DNA from: an uncultured Methanospirillum sp.
GTDB taxonomy: Archaea > Halobacteriota > Methanomicrobia > Methanomicrobiales > Methanospirillaceae
DNA: 64,000 nt
Reading direction: 5' to 3'
Assembly (NCBI RefSeq): GCF_963668475.1
Contig: NZ_OY764544.1
Span: 3,038,001 to 3,102,000 of the forward strand
A program made the position numbers and the translations under genes. Positions within the stretch are counted from its first letter, which is position 1. Each line of letters begins with the position of its first letter. This document shows, piece after piece, positions 18,693-28,689 of this stretch. The notes under the pieces were generated by a model. It worked only from the letters and a program-made list of their open reading frames with translations, had not been told where the DNA came from and ran no database searches.

Positions 18693-20309
18693 ATGTCCGA
18701 GAATACCTCTCTAGATATAAAATTCTCAGAACGTTTATCCATTAATGTAATCACAAATATTATTCAATTTGGTTTAAATTTTATTATTGGGCTATGGCTT
18801 GTCCCTTATTTTGTAGATACACTTGGAATAGCTGCTTATGGACTAATTCCTTTGGCAACATCAATTACATGTTATGTAACACTGGTTATTGATTCGCTTA
18901 ATTCTTCAATATCCCGGTTTTTAACAATAGATCTACAGCGATCTGATATAATACGTGCAAATATAACTTTTAATACAGCTCTTTTTGGATCCTTAGGAAT
19001 AATAACAATTCTCATTCCAATCGTGATAATTATTTCTTTGTTTGCTCCTGTTTTTTTTCATGTTGGAAAAACCCCTTCTGGAGAGGTAATAATATTATTT
19101 TTGCTAATCCTGGGTTCAGTTCTTATTAGGGCATGGAGTAGCAATTTTATGGTAACCTTGTTTGCGTATAATCGCTTTGATTATAGAAATATTGTTACTA
19201 TTAGTAATTCACTGATACAATTATTTTTAGTTATTTTTCTTTTCACTGCTTTTACACCATCTTTGATTTTTGTCGGAATATCCTATTTTATTGCGGCGAT
19301 TACTTCTTTGTTTATTGCGATTAGTTTTTCTCGAAAAGTTTGTTCTGGTCTTAAAATCTCTCCCAAACATTTTTCCAAAGAAACATTTATAGAAATTTGG
19401 GGTATTGCTTTTTGGGTAATCGTTGATACTATTGGTTTTATGCTCAATGCAAATATTGCATTAATAGTAGTAAATCGACTATTTGGTGATATAGCAAGTT
19501 CTGAATATTCTCTTGTTCTACAATGGAGTACCTTACTTATTGGTATATCGGGTTTAGTAATCAGTGCGATGACACCAATGATTTTTAATTATTATTCAAA
19601 AAATGATTCGGTAGGATTAATTCAATTTAGTTTATTTGCTATGAAATGTGTTGGATTATTTATGACTCCGATAATTGGATTAATTTGCTTATTTTCGTCT
19701 CAGCTATTTACTCTCTGGATGGGAAGTGATGAATATACTCACTTAACTCCTTTGATGTGGATAATTATATGTCCCATAATAATAAGAATTCAGACATCTG
19801 CTATTAGTTCTGTTGGAGTTGGTTATGGAAAAGTAAAAATCCCTGCATTTTATAGTTTATTTGCTGGAATTGTGAATTTATCTTTTTCATTTACTCTTCC
19901 TTTTTTATTTGGATTAGGAATCTATGGTGTGGCTATATCCAGTGCCCTTTCAATAATTATTCATACAGGTATTAGTGCTCCGATTTATGTTGCATATTTA
20001 CTTCATGCTCCTCTATTTATTTTTTGTAAAAGGATTATTTGCGGGATAGGATATTTAGGTGGATTTTTAATAATTGGAACATTCACTTTATATTTTATAT
20101 CTACAACAAGTCTTTTTATATCAATTATTTTAGGCTTATCTTTAACTTTTGTATATGTGATAATAATGTTAACATGCTTATTAAATAAAACTGAAAAATT
20201 ACAAATTCTATTTTGTTTACCCCCCATTATTAAGAACAATACTCCATTATGGATAATTGAAGTAAATTTTAAGAGTCATTTTATTAGGGATATGATAAAT
20301 TTAACCTAA
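18693..20309 (+). CDS. Oligosaccharide flippase (Wzx/MATE-like exporter)
   Basis: 538 residues, very hydrophobic, with about 12-14 membrane helices. The N-terminal part (NIIQFGLNFIIGLWLVPYFVDTLG, AAYGLIPLATSI) has the pattern of polysaccharide transporters that flip lipid-linked sugars across the membrane. Within the operon it would export repeat units made by the surrounding enzymes. Strongly AT-rich codon use compared with carAB. Confidence 0.85.
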   Translation: MSENTSLDIKFSERLSINVITNIIQFGLNFIIGLWLVPYFVDTLGIAAYGLIPLATSITCYVTLVIDSLNSSISRFLTIDLQRSDIIRANITFNTALFGSLGIITILIPIVIIISLFAPVFFHVGKTPSGEVIILFLLILGSVLIRAWSSNFMVTLFAYNRFDYRNIVTISNSLIQLFLVIFLFTAFTPSLIFVGISYFIAAITSLFIAISFSRKVCSGLKISPKHFSKETFIEIWGIAFWVIVDTIGFMLNANIALIVVNRLFGDIASSEYSLVLQWSTLLIGISGLVISAMTPMIFNYYSKNDSVGLIQFSLFAMKCVGLFMTPIIGLICLFSSQLFTLWMGSDEYTHLTPLMWIIICPIIIRIQTSAISSVGVGYGKVKIPAFYSLFAGIVNLSFSFTLPFLFGLGIYGVAISSALSIIIHTGISAPIYVAYLLHAPLFIFCKRIICGIGYLGGFLIIGTFTLYFISTTSLFISIILGLSLTFVYVIIMLTCLLNKTEKLQILFCLPPIIKNNTPLWIIEVNFKSHFIRDMINLT

Positions 20310-20335
20310 TTTTAATTAAATGTGGTTGATAAAAA

Positions 20336-21109
20336 ATGAAGGTATTAATTCTTGCAGGAGGCCTTGGCACAAGATTATCAGAAGAAACTCATCTAATTCC
20401 AAAACCCATGATTGAAATTGGTGATAAACCAATTCTTTGGCACATCATGAAATTATATTCTCATTATGGGTTTAATGATTTTATTATATTATTGGGATAT
20501 AAAAGTTATATCGTCAAAGAATACTTTTCCAATTATTTCCTTCACCGGAGTGATGTTACATTTGATCTCTGTAAAAATTCCATTGAGATACATGAACGGC
20601 ATTGTGAACCATGGAAAGTTACCCTGATCGATACCGGATTGATGACTCAAACAGGGGGTCGGATATTACGAGCCAAACCATATATTAATAATGAAACTTT
20701 TTTGTTGACATATGGTGATGGGGTTTCAGATGTTAATATTTTAGATCTTTTTGAATTTCATAAATCACATGGCCATATAGCTACAGTTACAACTGTTCTA
20801 CCAGAAGGGCGATATGGATCAATTGTCTCTGTCGGTGATGGAAAAGTTACAAATTTTATGGAAAAACCACAGGGAGATGGAGCATGGATCAATGCTGGGT
20901 TTTTTGTACTAGAACCAAATATTTTTAATTTTATTACCGAGGGAGACGCAACAATTTTTGAACGTAATCCTATGGAAAATTTATCAAAAAATGGTGAACT
21001 GTTTTCCTATAAACATTATGGGTTTTGGAAAGCAATGGATACACTTCGAGATAAGACATTGCTTCAAGAGATGTGGGAAAAAGGAAATGTTCCCTGGATA
21101 TTGGATTAA
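20336..21109 (+). CDS. rfbF: Glucose-1-phosphate cytidylyltransferase
   Basis: 257 residues, the family length. The nucleotidyltransferase signature LAGGLGTRLSEET with IPKPM follows the start directly. YGDGVSDVNI holds a metal-binding Asp, and MEKPQGDGAWINAGFFVL is highly conserved in RfbF. It makes CDP-glucose from CTP and glucose-1-phosphate. The next gene, rfbG, starts one base after its stop codon. Confidence 0.95.
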   Translation: MKVLILAGGLGTRLSEETHLIPKPMIEIGDKPILWHIMKLYSHYGFNDFIILLGYKSYIVKEYFSNYFLHRSDVTFDLCKNSIEIHERHCEPWKVTLIDTGLMTQTGGRILRAKPYINNETFLLTYGDGVSDVNILDLFEFHKSHGHIATVTTVLPEGRYGSIVSVGDGKVTNFMEKPQGDGAWINAGFFVLEPNIFNFITEGDATIFERNPMENLSKNGELFSYKHYGFWKAMDTLRDKTLLQEMWEKGNVPWILD

Positions 21110-21110
21110 C

Positions 21111-22220
21111 ATGATTTTAGAAAAAGTTTTCCAGGGAAAAACAGTTTTGGTAACTGGACATACTGGGTTTAAGGGTTCATGGTTATGTCTCTTTTTATCA
21201 AAACTTGGTGCTCATATTCATGGTTATTCTCTTCCTCCCACAACACAGCCTAATCATTATACAGAAACACGGATTACTGAGTTATTAAATACAGAGTTAT
21301 TTGGAAATATCTGTGATAAAGATACATTTACAGAATATATTTATAAAATAAATCCCGATTGCATTTTTCATCTTGCTGCTCAACCGATTGTTCGGAGATC
21401 CTTTTTAGAACCTGTAGAAACATTTGAAACAAATGTAATGGGAAGTGTTTATCTCATGAATGCACTTCGTTCATTGATGCATCCCTGTACAGTTGTCATG
21501 ATAACTAGTGACAAATGTTATTTAAATACTCATCAATTGTGGGGTTATCGTGAATGTGATCCATTAGGTGGAGATGATCCATATAGTGCTAGCAAAGCAG
21601 CTACCGAAATAGCGATAACATCATTTAGAAATTCTTTTTTCTCGCATGAAAATCTTCGAAAACACCAGATTCATCTTGCATCTGTTCGTGCAGGAAATGT
21701 AATTGGTGGAGGTGATTGGTCTGAAGATAGAATTATCCCTGATGCAATCCGTGCTATCACCTCAAATAAACCACTTGAATTACGTAAACCATATGCTATT
21801 CGCCCCTGGCAGCACGTATTGGAACCCTTATTTGGGTATTTGTTACTTGCTGCAAAAATGATGGCCGGGGAGATAAACACAATAGGTAAATATGAATCAG
21901 CTTGGAATTTTGGACCTTTTCCTACTGAATCTGCAACAGTTTTAGAAATTATTTATGAGTTTTATAAAATTTGGGGTTTAGGAGAATTTATTCATGATCC
22001 AAATCGTGAGCATGTACCTGAATCTGATTTGTTGAGGTTATCATCGGAGAAAGCAATGGTTCAATTAGGGTGGAAGCCATTGTGGAATCTATCTGAGACG
22101 ATTGCAAAAACTGCATCCTGGTATATTGATTATTATTCCCAAAAAGGAGATGTTCGTGCCCGTAGTTACAGGGATATATCCACATATCTGCAGGAGGTAA
22201 AGTCCCAGTATGCAGATTAA
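21111..22220 (+). CDS. rfbG: CDP-glucose 4,6-dehydratase
   Basis: 369 residues from the ATG at 21111; upstream in-frame codons fall inside rfbF and are not used. Rossmann motif GHTGFKGSW (16-24), conserved AAQPIVRRSF, TSDKCY, the catalytic YSASKAA, and RAGNVIGGGDWSEDRIIPD are diagnostic. It produces CDP-4-keto-6-deoxyglucose, the branch point for CDP-linked deoxysugars. The usual next enzyme for 3,6-dideoxy sugars (RfbH) is not present in this window. Confidence 0.95.
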   Translation: MILEKVFQGKTVLVTGHTGFKGSWLCLFLSKLGAHIHGYSLPPTTQPNHYTETRITELLNTELFGNICDKDTFTEYIYKINPDCIFHLAAQPIVRRSFLEPVETFETNVMGSVYLMNALRSLMHPCTVVMITSDKCYLNTHQLWGYRECDPLGGDDPYSASKAATEIAITSFRNSFFSHENLRKHQIHLASVRAGNVIGGGDWSEDRIIPDAIRAITSNKPLELRKPYAIRPWQHVLEPLFGYLLLAAKMMAGEINTIGKYESAWNFGPFPTESATVLEIIYEFYKIWGLGEFIHDPNREHVPESDLLRLSSEKAMVQLGWKPLWNLSETIAKTASWYIDYYSQKGDVRARSYRDISTYLQEVKSQYAD

Positions 22221-22363
22221 AGAAGTATTCTGGAATTTTTGTTAGATAAATTTAATTAATAAAAAGCAAAAAAATTAATTATGTGCAATAATTATTCTTT
22301 AGGCCTAAAAATGAGAGACATATCTAATACTAAAATCCAGAAATCTATTTATTGTGATAAAAT

Positions 22364-22918
22364 ATGACTGAGCGATTCTCATTTTTTCAAACTTTACTTG
22401 AAGATTTATGGATTGTAAACCGAACAACAATTTCTGATGATCGTGGCTCATTTGCCCGATTATTCTGCGCAGAAGAATTTTTAAAAATTCTCGATAATAA
22501 GCCAATCCTTCAAATAAATCAATCTGTAAATAAAAAAAAGGGAACAGTCAGGGGATTACATTATCAAATACAACCAGATTCAGAAACAAAAATCGTGATT
22601 TGTATAAAAGGGGAAATGTTTGATGTAGCTGTAGATCTAAGAAAAAATTCAAAGACATATCTTAAATGGCATGGAGAGATATTATCAGAGCATAATAGAA
22701 ATGCCCTTATTATTCCAGAGGGATTTGCACATGGTTTTCAAACCTTAACAAATGATTGTGTTCTTATTTATCTACATACGGGGTTATACATGCCTGAATC
22801 AGATCGGGGTTTTCATGTCCTCGATCCCTTTTTAAAAATTACATGGCCATTGCCTATTAGTTGTATATCTGAACGAGATAAAAATCATCCCAATATAATA
22901 ATTGAGGCTAATTTATGA
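22364..22918 (+). CDS. dTDP-4-dehydrorhamnose 3,5-epimerase-like cupin (RmlC/EvaD family)
   Basis: 184 residues. The RmlC core is clear: RGLHYQ with catalytic His66, DVAVDLRKNS, and IPEGFAHGFQTL. The C-terminal substrate region differs from classic RmlC: the usual Trp in the G-I-R-W-D-D-P stretch is replaced (GFHVLDP). It sits between CDP-glucose enzymes and a C-methyltransferase, so it more likely epimerises a CDP-4-keto-6-deoxyhexose. The stop overlaps the next start (ATGA). Confidence 0.82.
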   Translation: MTERFSFFQTLLEDLWIVNRTTISDDRGSFARLFCAEEFLKILDNKPILQINQSVNKKKGTVRGLHYQIQPDSETKIVICIKGEMFDVAVDLRKNSKTYLKWHGEILSEHNRNALIIPEGFAHGFQTLTNDCVLIYLHTGLYMPESDRGFHVLDPFLKITWPLPISCISERDKNHPNIIIEANL

Positions 22919-24141
22919 AATGTCGACATTGTGGTGAGGAATTAAAAACAACATTAATTGACTTAGGCAATTCTCCTCCTTCTAATGCATATTTAAAACG
23001 AGAGAATCTTAATTATGCCGAAAAATGGTTTCCATTAAGAGTTATGGTATGCAATTATTGTTGGCTTGTCCAGACTGAAGAGCAAACAACATCAGAAGAC
23101 CTGTTTACTGCGGAATATGCATATTTTAGTTCCTATTCCTCGACTTGGCTTGCACACGCTGAAAAGTATGTTTTAGAGATGATCAATCGTATTAATCTTA
23201 ATAATTCGAGTTTAGTTATAGAAATTGCCGCAAACGATGGGTATCTTCTCCAATATTTACATCAAAGGGATATTCCGTGTTTTGGGATTGAACCAACACA
23301 TAGTACAGCAACATCTGCACGATCAAAAGGTTTAGAAATTATTGAAGAATTCTTTAATTCTCATTTAGCAGAACGTCTTATTTATGAAAATAAAAAGGCA
23401 GATCTAATTATCGCAAATAATGTTCTCGCTCACATTCCAAATATAAATGATTTTGTGTCTGGAATCTCAAAATTACTTAAACCAGGAGGAGTTGCAACCT
23501 TTGAATTTCCTCATTTATTCCAATTGATCTTGAATAACCAATTTGATACCATCTATCACGAGCATTTTTCATATCTTTCATTAACATCCGTCGTAAAAAT
23601 TTTTTATGACAATGGACTCACTATCTTTGATGTAGATGAATTATCTACGCATGGTGGTAGTTTACGCGTTTTTGCAGGATTAAATAGCCCAAAAATCTGC
23701 ATTAATTCAGAAAAAGTAAATTTAATTTTAAAAAAGGAAGAAAAAGCAGGAATGAAAAATATTGATTACTATTTACAATTTCAAAAAAATGTAAATCAAG
23801 TAAAAAATGAATTTTTAATTTTTCTATTGAATGCTAAAAAGGATCAGAGAAAAGTGATTGGGTATGGAGCTGCTGCAAAAGGTAATACATTAATAAATTA
23901 TGCTGGAGTTAAATCGGACTTAATTTCATATGTCGTTGATAGGAATGAGGTAAAAATTGGAAAATTTCTTCCGGGTAGTCATATTCCCATAATGGATGAA
24001 AAAATGATTAGGAAAGATAAGCCTGATTATATTATCATATTTCCATGGAATATTAAGGAGGAGATCATAAATCAATTATCGTATATTAAAGAATGGGGTG
24101 GTAAATTTGTTATTGCAATACCTAAACTAGTCGTACAATAA
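22915..24141 (+). CDS. Sugar C-methyltransferase (TylC3/TcaB9-like)
   Basis: 408 residues in three parts. An N-terminal zinc site has Cys3, Cys6, Cys46 and Cys49. A SAM-binding domain has IEIAANDGYLLQYL, and LKPGGVATFEFPH follows. A C-terminal Rossmann-like domain has VIGYGAAAKGNTLINYAG. This domain order is that of C-methyltransferases that branch 4-keto-deoxysugars. It is translationally coupled to the epimerase, which places the methylation in the CDP-sugar pathway. The methylated carbon (C3 is commonest) is inferred. Confidence 0.87.
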   Translation: MKCRHCGEELKTTLIDLGNSPPSNAYLKRENLNYAEKWFPLRVMVCNYCWLVQTEEQTTSEDLFTAEYAYFSSYSSTWLAHAEKYVLEMINRINLNNSSLVIEIAANDGYLLQYLHQRDIPCFGIEPTHSTATSARSKGLEIIEEFFNSHLAERLIYENKKADLIIANNVLAHIPNINDFVSGISKLLKPGGVATFEFPHLFQLILNNQFDTIYHEHFSYLSLTSVVKIFYDNGLTIFDVDELSTHGGSLRVFAGLNSPKICINSEKVNLILKKEEKAGMKNIDYYLQFQKNVNQVKNEFLIFLLNAKKDQRKVIGYGAAAKGNTLINYAGVKSDLISYVVDRNEVKIGKFLPGSHIPIMDEKMIRKDKPDYIIIFPWNIKEEIINQLSYIKEWGGKFVIAIPKLVVQ

Positions 24142-24245
24142 ATTTTATTGATTAATAAAGTATTACAACGGGTTGAACTACCAATATGTATGGCAAAATT
24201 GAATGAAAATTGTTGATTGTATTGATATAAAAATTGTGCTATTAT

Positions 24246-25349
24246 ATGACTAGAATTCCTGTTACCAGACCTACCATAACTGAACTTGAAATATCCTATG
24301 TCACTGATGCAATAAGAAATGGATGGGGTGATCATTGTTATGATTATTTAAACCGGTTTACAAATATTTTAAAATCATTTTTCGGAGTAAAATATGCTTG
24401 GCCTATGTCAAGTTGTCATGGAGCTTTACATACTATACTGATGGCTTTGGGAATCGGGAACGGAGATGAAGTAATTGTTCCTGACATTACATGGGTTGGG
24501 AGTGTATCTCCGATAGTATGGGTTGGCGCAAAACCGATTTTTGCGGATATACTACCTAAAACTTGGTGTATAGATCCTGCCTCTATTGAAAGAAAGATCA
24601 CAAAAAAAACCAAAGCCATAATTGTTGTTCACCTCTACGGAAATGTTTGTGATATGAACTCTATACAAAAAATTGGAAAGAAGTATAAAATTCCAATTAT
24701 TGAAGATGCAGCTGAAGCTGTTGGTTCTGAATATCATGGACAAAAAGTTGGAAGCATAGGAGATTTTGGTATTTTCTCTTTTCATGGGACTAAAGCATTT
24801 ACAACAGGTGAAGGAGGAGCCTTAGTATCGAATCGGGATGACTTTTTTGAAAAAATATCAACAATATGCAATCAGGGGCGAAAACCAGATCAGCATATCA
24901 TGTTTTGGGTGGATGAAATAGGTTTGAAATATAAAATGTCAAACCTCGATGCTGCTCTTGGTGTTGCGCAATTTGAGCGGTTTGAAACAATTATTGAAAA
25001 AAAAAGAGAAATCTTTGAATGGTACAAAAACTCACTTAAAAATACTCCAGATATTGCAATCAATCTCGAAGAACCAGGAAATAAGAATCTTTTCTGGATG
25101 CCAACCATAATTTTTGGAGATTCTTATCAATTTGATCGGGATGATTTGATAAGAAGTATGAATGCAAGTGGGATAGGATTACGTCCTTTTTTTTATCCAG
25201 TTAGCATGTTTCCAATGTTTGAGCCTTCAAAAGAGAATATTGTGAGTTGGTCACTTTACAAAAAGGGGATAAATCTTCCTAGTTATCATGATATGGAAAA
25301 AGCTGATGTAAGAACTGTAGTATCTGAATTATTTCGAAAAATTTTGTGA
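24246..25349 (+). CDS. DegT/DnrJ/EryC1/StrS aminotransferase
   Basis: 367 residues from the ATG at 24246; an upstream in-frame TTG is less likely. PLP-dependent sugar aminotransferase with VPDITWVGS, the cofactor Asp154 in EDAAEAVG, and the Schiff-base Lys183 in FHGTKAFTTGEGG. It transfers an amino group to a keto-sugar. Its neighbours (CDP-keto-sugar enzymes before, a hexapeptide acyltransferase after) suggest amination at C4 followed by N-acylation. Confidence 0.92.
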   Translation: MTRIPVTRPTITELEISYVTDAIRNGWGDHCYDYLNRFTNILKSFFGVKYAWPMSSCHGALHTILMALGIGNGDEVIVPDITWVGSVSPIVWVGAKPIFADILPKTWCIDPASIERKITKKTKAIIVVHLYGNVCDMNSIQKIGKKYKIPIIEDAAEAVGSEYHGQKVGSIGDFGIFSFHGTKAFTTGEGGALVSNRDDFFEKISTICNQGRKPDQHIMFWVDEIGLKYKMSNLDAALGVAQFERFETIIEKKREIFEWYKNSLKNTPDIAINLEEPGNKNLFWMPTIIFGDSYQFDRDDLIRSMNASGIGLRPFFYPVSMFPMFEPSKENIVSWSLYKKGINLPSYHDMEKADVRTVVSELFRKIL

Positions 25350-25362
25350 TGGCGATAAATGT

Positions 25363-26052
25363 ATGGGGATTTTTATATGTTCACAATTGAATCCAGGTAT
25401 AAAACAAGACGTGAGTTACATAATTTGGGGAGCGAAAGGACATTGTTTAGTTGTTCGTGATATTTTGGATAATTATGGATGTCACTTATTATCACTATTT
25501 GATAACGATAGTAATCTAAATTCTCCATTTTCAGATATTCCACTATTTTATTCACAAGAGGGGTTCATAAATTGGTATAATTCAATGGATCAACAAACTT
25601 TGATAGGGTACGTTATTGCCATAGGAGGTACTCGGGGAAAAGACCGTCTTCTAATTTCTGATTATCTATCTTCATTTAATCTGAAACCAATTTCCTTTAT
25701 TCATCCATGGACATCGATCTGTTCAGATGTTATTATTGGTGAAGGTGTACAAATTATGGCAGGTGCATGTATCAGTACGAGAGTAAGTATTGGAAATCAA
25801 ACAATTATTAACCATAACGCAAATATTGACCACGAATGTTTTTTAGGTAAGGGAGTTCATATTGCTCCTGGAGCAATACTTGCCGGTTGCATTACTGTCC
25901 AAGATAATGTAATGATTGGGGCTGGAGCAACAATTCTACCAGATCTTACAATTGGAGAAAATGCCATTATTGGAGCAGGGGCTGTTGTTACAAAAGATGT
26001 TGATACAGGCTCTATTGTTGTTGGTGTCCCTGCAAGACCAATACTTCACTAG
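25363..26052 (+). CDS. NeuD/PglD-type sugar N-acyltransferase
   Basis: 229 residues. The N-terminal PglD-like domain (YIIWGAKGHCLVVRDIL) is followed by a left-handed beta-helix of hexapeptide repeats (GNQTIINHNANIDHECFLGKGVHIAPGAILAG), with a catalytic-type His in NHNANIDHE. Such enzymes acetylate the amino group set by a DegT aminotransferase. It lies 13 bp after that gene. Confidence 0.9.
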   Translation: MGIFICSQLNPGIKQDVSYIIWGAKGHCLVVRDILDNYGCHLLSLFDNDSNLNSPFSDIPLFYSQEGFINWYNSMDQQTLIGYVIAIGGTRGKDRLLISDYLSSFNLKPISFIHPWTSICSDVIIGEGVQIMAGACISTRVSIGNQTIINHNANIDHECFLGKGVHIAPGAILAGCITVQDNVMIGAGATILPDLTIGENAIIGAGAVVTKDVDTGSIVVGVPARPILH

Positions 26053-26131
26053 TTTTCTTCTCTCTCTTTGAATTCGAGATCGATTCGAGCAAAAGGTCTT
26101 ATAATTCTTATAAATACAAGAGTAATAGATT

Positions 26132-27172
26132 ATGAGTAAATCAAAATTATTAGAATTTGAATTATTACGGACTATAGCAATTTGTCTAATAATATTTTAT
26201 CATCTCAATGGTTATATAATATATAATGTGTTTTGGTTTCAAGAACTTGTTGGACTATTTGGATTGGGATTATTTACTTTTATTAGTGGATTTCTAATTC
26301 ACTATAACAATTCAAATATCAATTCTATAAAGGGTTTTATTTACTTTTTTAAGAAGAGAATTATCAGGTTATTTCCTTTATACTGGCTGGCATTAATAAT
26401 ATATATTATTTCATTTTCAATAATTCCGTTTCTTATATACCCAAACCCCCCAAATATTATAAATATTAGTTTTTCTAACTTATTTATTCATTTTATAGGA
26501 GCTGAAGGTCTTTTAGCTCCCCAATTTGCTACCCCTTTTTTTACTCTATATTTTATTGGAATAATGATGTTCTATTATTGCATTTATCCATTTATTAATC
26601 AGTTCTCTAAAACTTTTTTGGGTATGATTTGTTTCTCAAGCTTTATTTTTATAATTCTTTTAGTTTTTCATTTAAAATTAAATATTATAGATGGGAGGTT
26701 GTTAAAATATTATTTTTGTTTTGTTAGTGGAATCCTAGCTTCCAAATTTGGACTATTCGAAAATCATAATAAAAATAGAGATTTAATGATTGTTTTTTCT
26801 ATTTTAGTATTTTTATTATTACTATATCACTCAAAAATTATGAATTTTGGGGATATTTTTGGATTTAATGCTCTCATAGTACTAATCTTGGTTACTTCAA
26901 TATATATTATTTTTTTTGTCTCTAAATATATAATTTTATATTTTAATGAAATACACATAAGAATTATCTGTTCTATTGCAATAGCTTCATATTGTGTATA
27001 TCTTTTCCACCGTCCATTTTTTACATTTATATCTATGTTTAATATCGAAATTGTAAAAACCTCTATATTTATTAATAATTTTATTATTTTAATTTCCCTT
27101 CCTATATTATTTATAGGATCTTATTATCTTCAATTATTAGAAATAAGGGTTATAAAAAAAAATAACTTGTAG
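26132..27172 (+). CDS. Acyltransferase family 3 membrane protein
   Basis: 346 residues with about ten membrane helices. The N-terminus ELLRTIAICLIIFYHLNG carries the Arg and His of the O-acyltransferase family used to acetylate or succinylate surface glycans. It is the last gene of the plus-strand operon. Its TAG stop lies exactly at the left edge of the IS array. The sequence on the far side of the array would also supply TAG, so the gene does not appear truncated. Confidence 0.85.
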   Translation: MSKSKLLEFELLRTIAICLIIFYHLNGYIIYNVFWFQELVGLFGLGLFTFISGFLIHYNNSNINSIKGFIYFFKKRIIRLFPLYWLALIIYIISFSIIPFLIYPNPPNIINISFSNLFIHFIGAEGLLAPQFATPFFTLYFIGIMMFYYCIYPFINQFSKTFLGMICFSSFIFIILLVFHLKLNIIDGRLLKYYFCFVSGILASKFGLFENHNKNRDLMIVFSILVFLLLLYHSKIMNFGDIFGFNALIVLILVTSIYIIFFVSKYIILYFNEIHIRIICSIAIASYCVYLFHRPFFTFISMFNIEIVKTSIFINNFIILISLPILFIGSYYLQLLEIRVIKKNNL

Positions 27173-27310
27173 TGCCCCTCGCCACTTAAATTTGTGGATA
27201 AAGATGATGCAGTTTAATTCTTGCATCTTCTGATTTGAATTTCCGGTTTACTGGCTTTAGATTTTCTTTTCTATTCATCTGCCAAACTCTAATTTCATTG
27301 TTTAATGAAA
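27172..27310 (-). mobile_element. IS630-family 3' end, remnant A-left
   Basis: Reading inward from 27172, the sequence closely matches the reverse complement of the right end of the IS630 copy at 34335, including the TCGCCACTTAAATTTGTGG terminus and the last codons of the transposase (residues like KSEDARIKLHHLYPQI). The match breaks at 27310 where the IS1634 terminal repeat begins. A TA (27170-27171) flanks it, as expected for IS630. Confidence 0.75.
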
Positions 27311-28681
27311 TAACCGATACTCGGCATGTTGGGTTTCAAAAATAATATTTTTCGACATGAAAACCTAATAATTTCGCGATTTTTCTCAATTCATCCGTGT
27401 AGTTCAGATTTTTTCGAATTGGCTTTTCATCTTCGCTCATCTGTATTTCACGAACTCTCCTAAATAAGAAAAATATCCATAGCTGTAGGTTTGTGTGTTT
27501 GTCTCTTCTTCTGATCCCTAACCGTAAAGTCATTGGCATTTAATACCGCTCTGACCATCCATTCTGCTAATGAGTAGACAAGCAGACATAGAACCATTAT
27601 CATTGAAAGTGCCGCAATACGGTTCTCATTCTCAAGAAAAACATCCGAAACATGAAATGAATCGCTTTTTAGGAACCTGAATCCTTTTTCAACAGAACTC
27701 TGTTCTTTGTAGTACTCAAGGCAGGTGTCAAGATCTATCGTTAAATCATTGCTCGCAAGGATAAATCTCCCCATCTTCTCTTGTTCTCTGGAAATAATCT
27801 CCAGATTATTGCACAGCGTACATGAAATGTTGACCCATTGTTCTATCTCTTCATTCATAGCAGGTCTTCCGCGTTTACCTGATTTTTTTCGATTTACTGT
27901 TTGGATATTTTGGTTTAAGCATGAATATCGTGGATGCTTGACAAGCCAGCGTTCAACCATTATTTCCGCATCCTTTTCACATGCAAACCCTTTCTGAAGA
28001 ATTTTATTCAGTGCAATTTGGTTCTTATCCAATTCGCGGGCAATTTTTTGCTTATCGTGTGTAACTTTTCTTTTGTGCATCTCCTCTGAGTGATAGAGTA
28101 TCCATCGCTGCGGTACATTTGCATAATTACTTTCAAAGATAGCGTATTTGTATCGTTTATCTTTGCAATCTGACCAGACAACATCAGATCCTATCACTTC
28201 TTTTACCTGATTGATGGTTTCAGGAGCTTTGGTTATCCATAAACTCCGAGCATCAAGACATTGGATATTTTCAGCAGTATAAAATGCAGAATCAGCCATA
28301 TGGTAGGCAATTTGATCTGGGTTGAGGTTTTCCCGGATGTGGTTAATCATCCGTGGCAGGATCTTTTTGTCCGAGACGTTTCCAGAAAGGGACTCCATAA
28401 AAATTGGAATTCCTCTTTGATCTGTACATAAAGCAAGGACAAACTGGTTGAGGTCGTCACGATGATCCTTCGAATGTCCACGAACAAGTTGAATGAGGCG
28501 GGTATTCAGAGATGAATCATACTCCCCTGTAACATTGAAAGAAGTAGTATCATGATGGAGGCGTAGAATTCCAAGATCGATTAACTTTAAAATCTCAATA
28601 ATGATGGTATTGAAAAGTATTGTAGGGTCATATTCTGCAATTCGATCGAGTGTCTCACCAAAGAGATATTGATTGAGGTGT

Positions 28682-28689
28682 TCAGGTTT
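28682..28689. repeat. IS256 target-site duplication, left copy
   Basis: TCAGGTTT, identical to 30121-30128 on the other side of the IS256 element. Joining the two sides through one copy restores the IS1634 transposase codons around KPEHLNQY. Confidence 0.85.
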
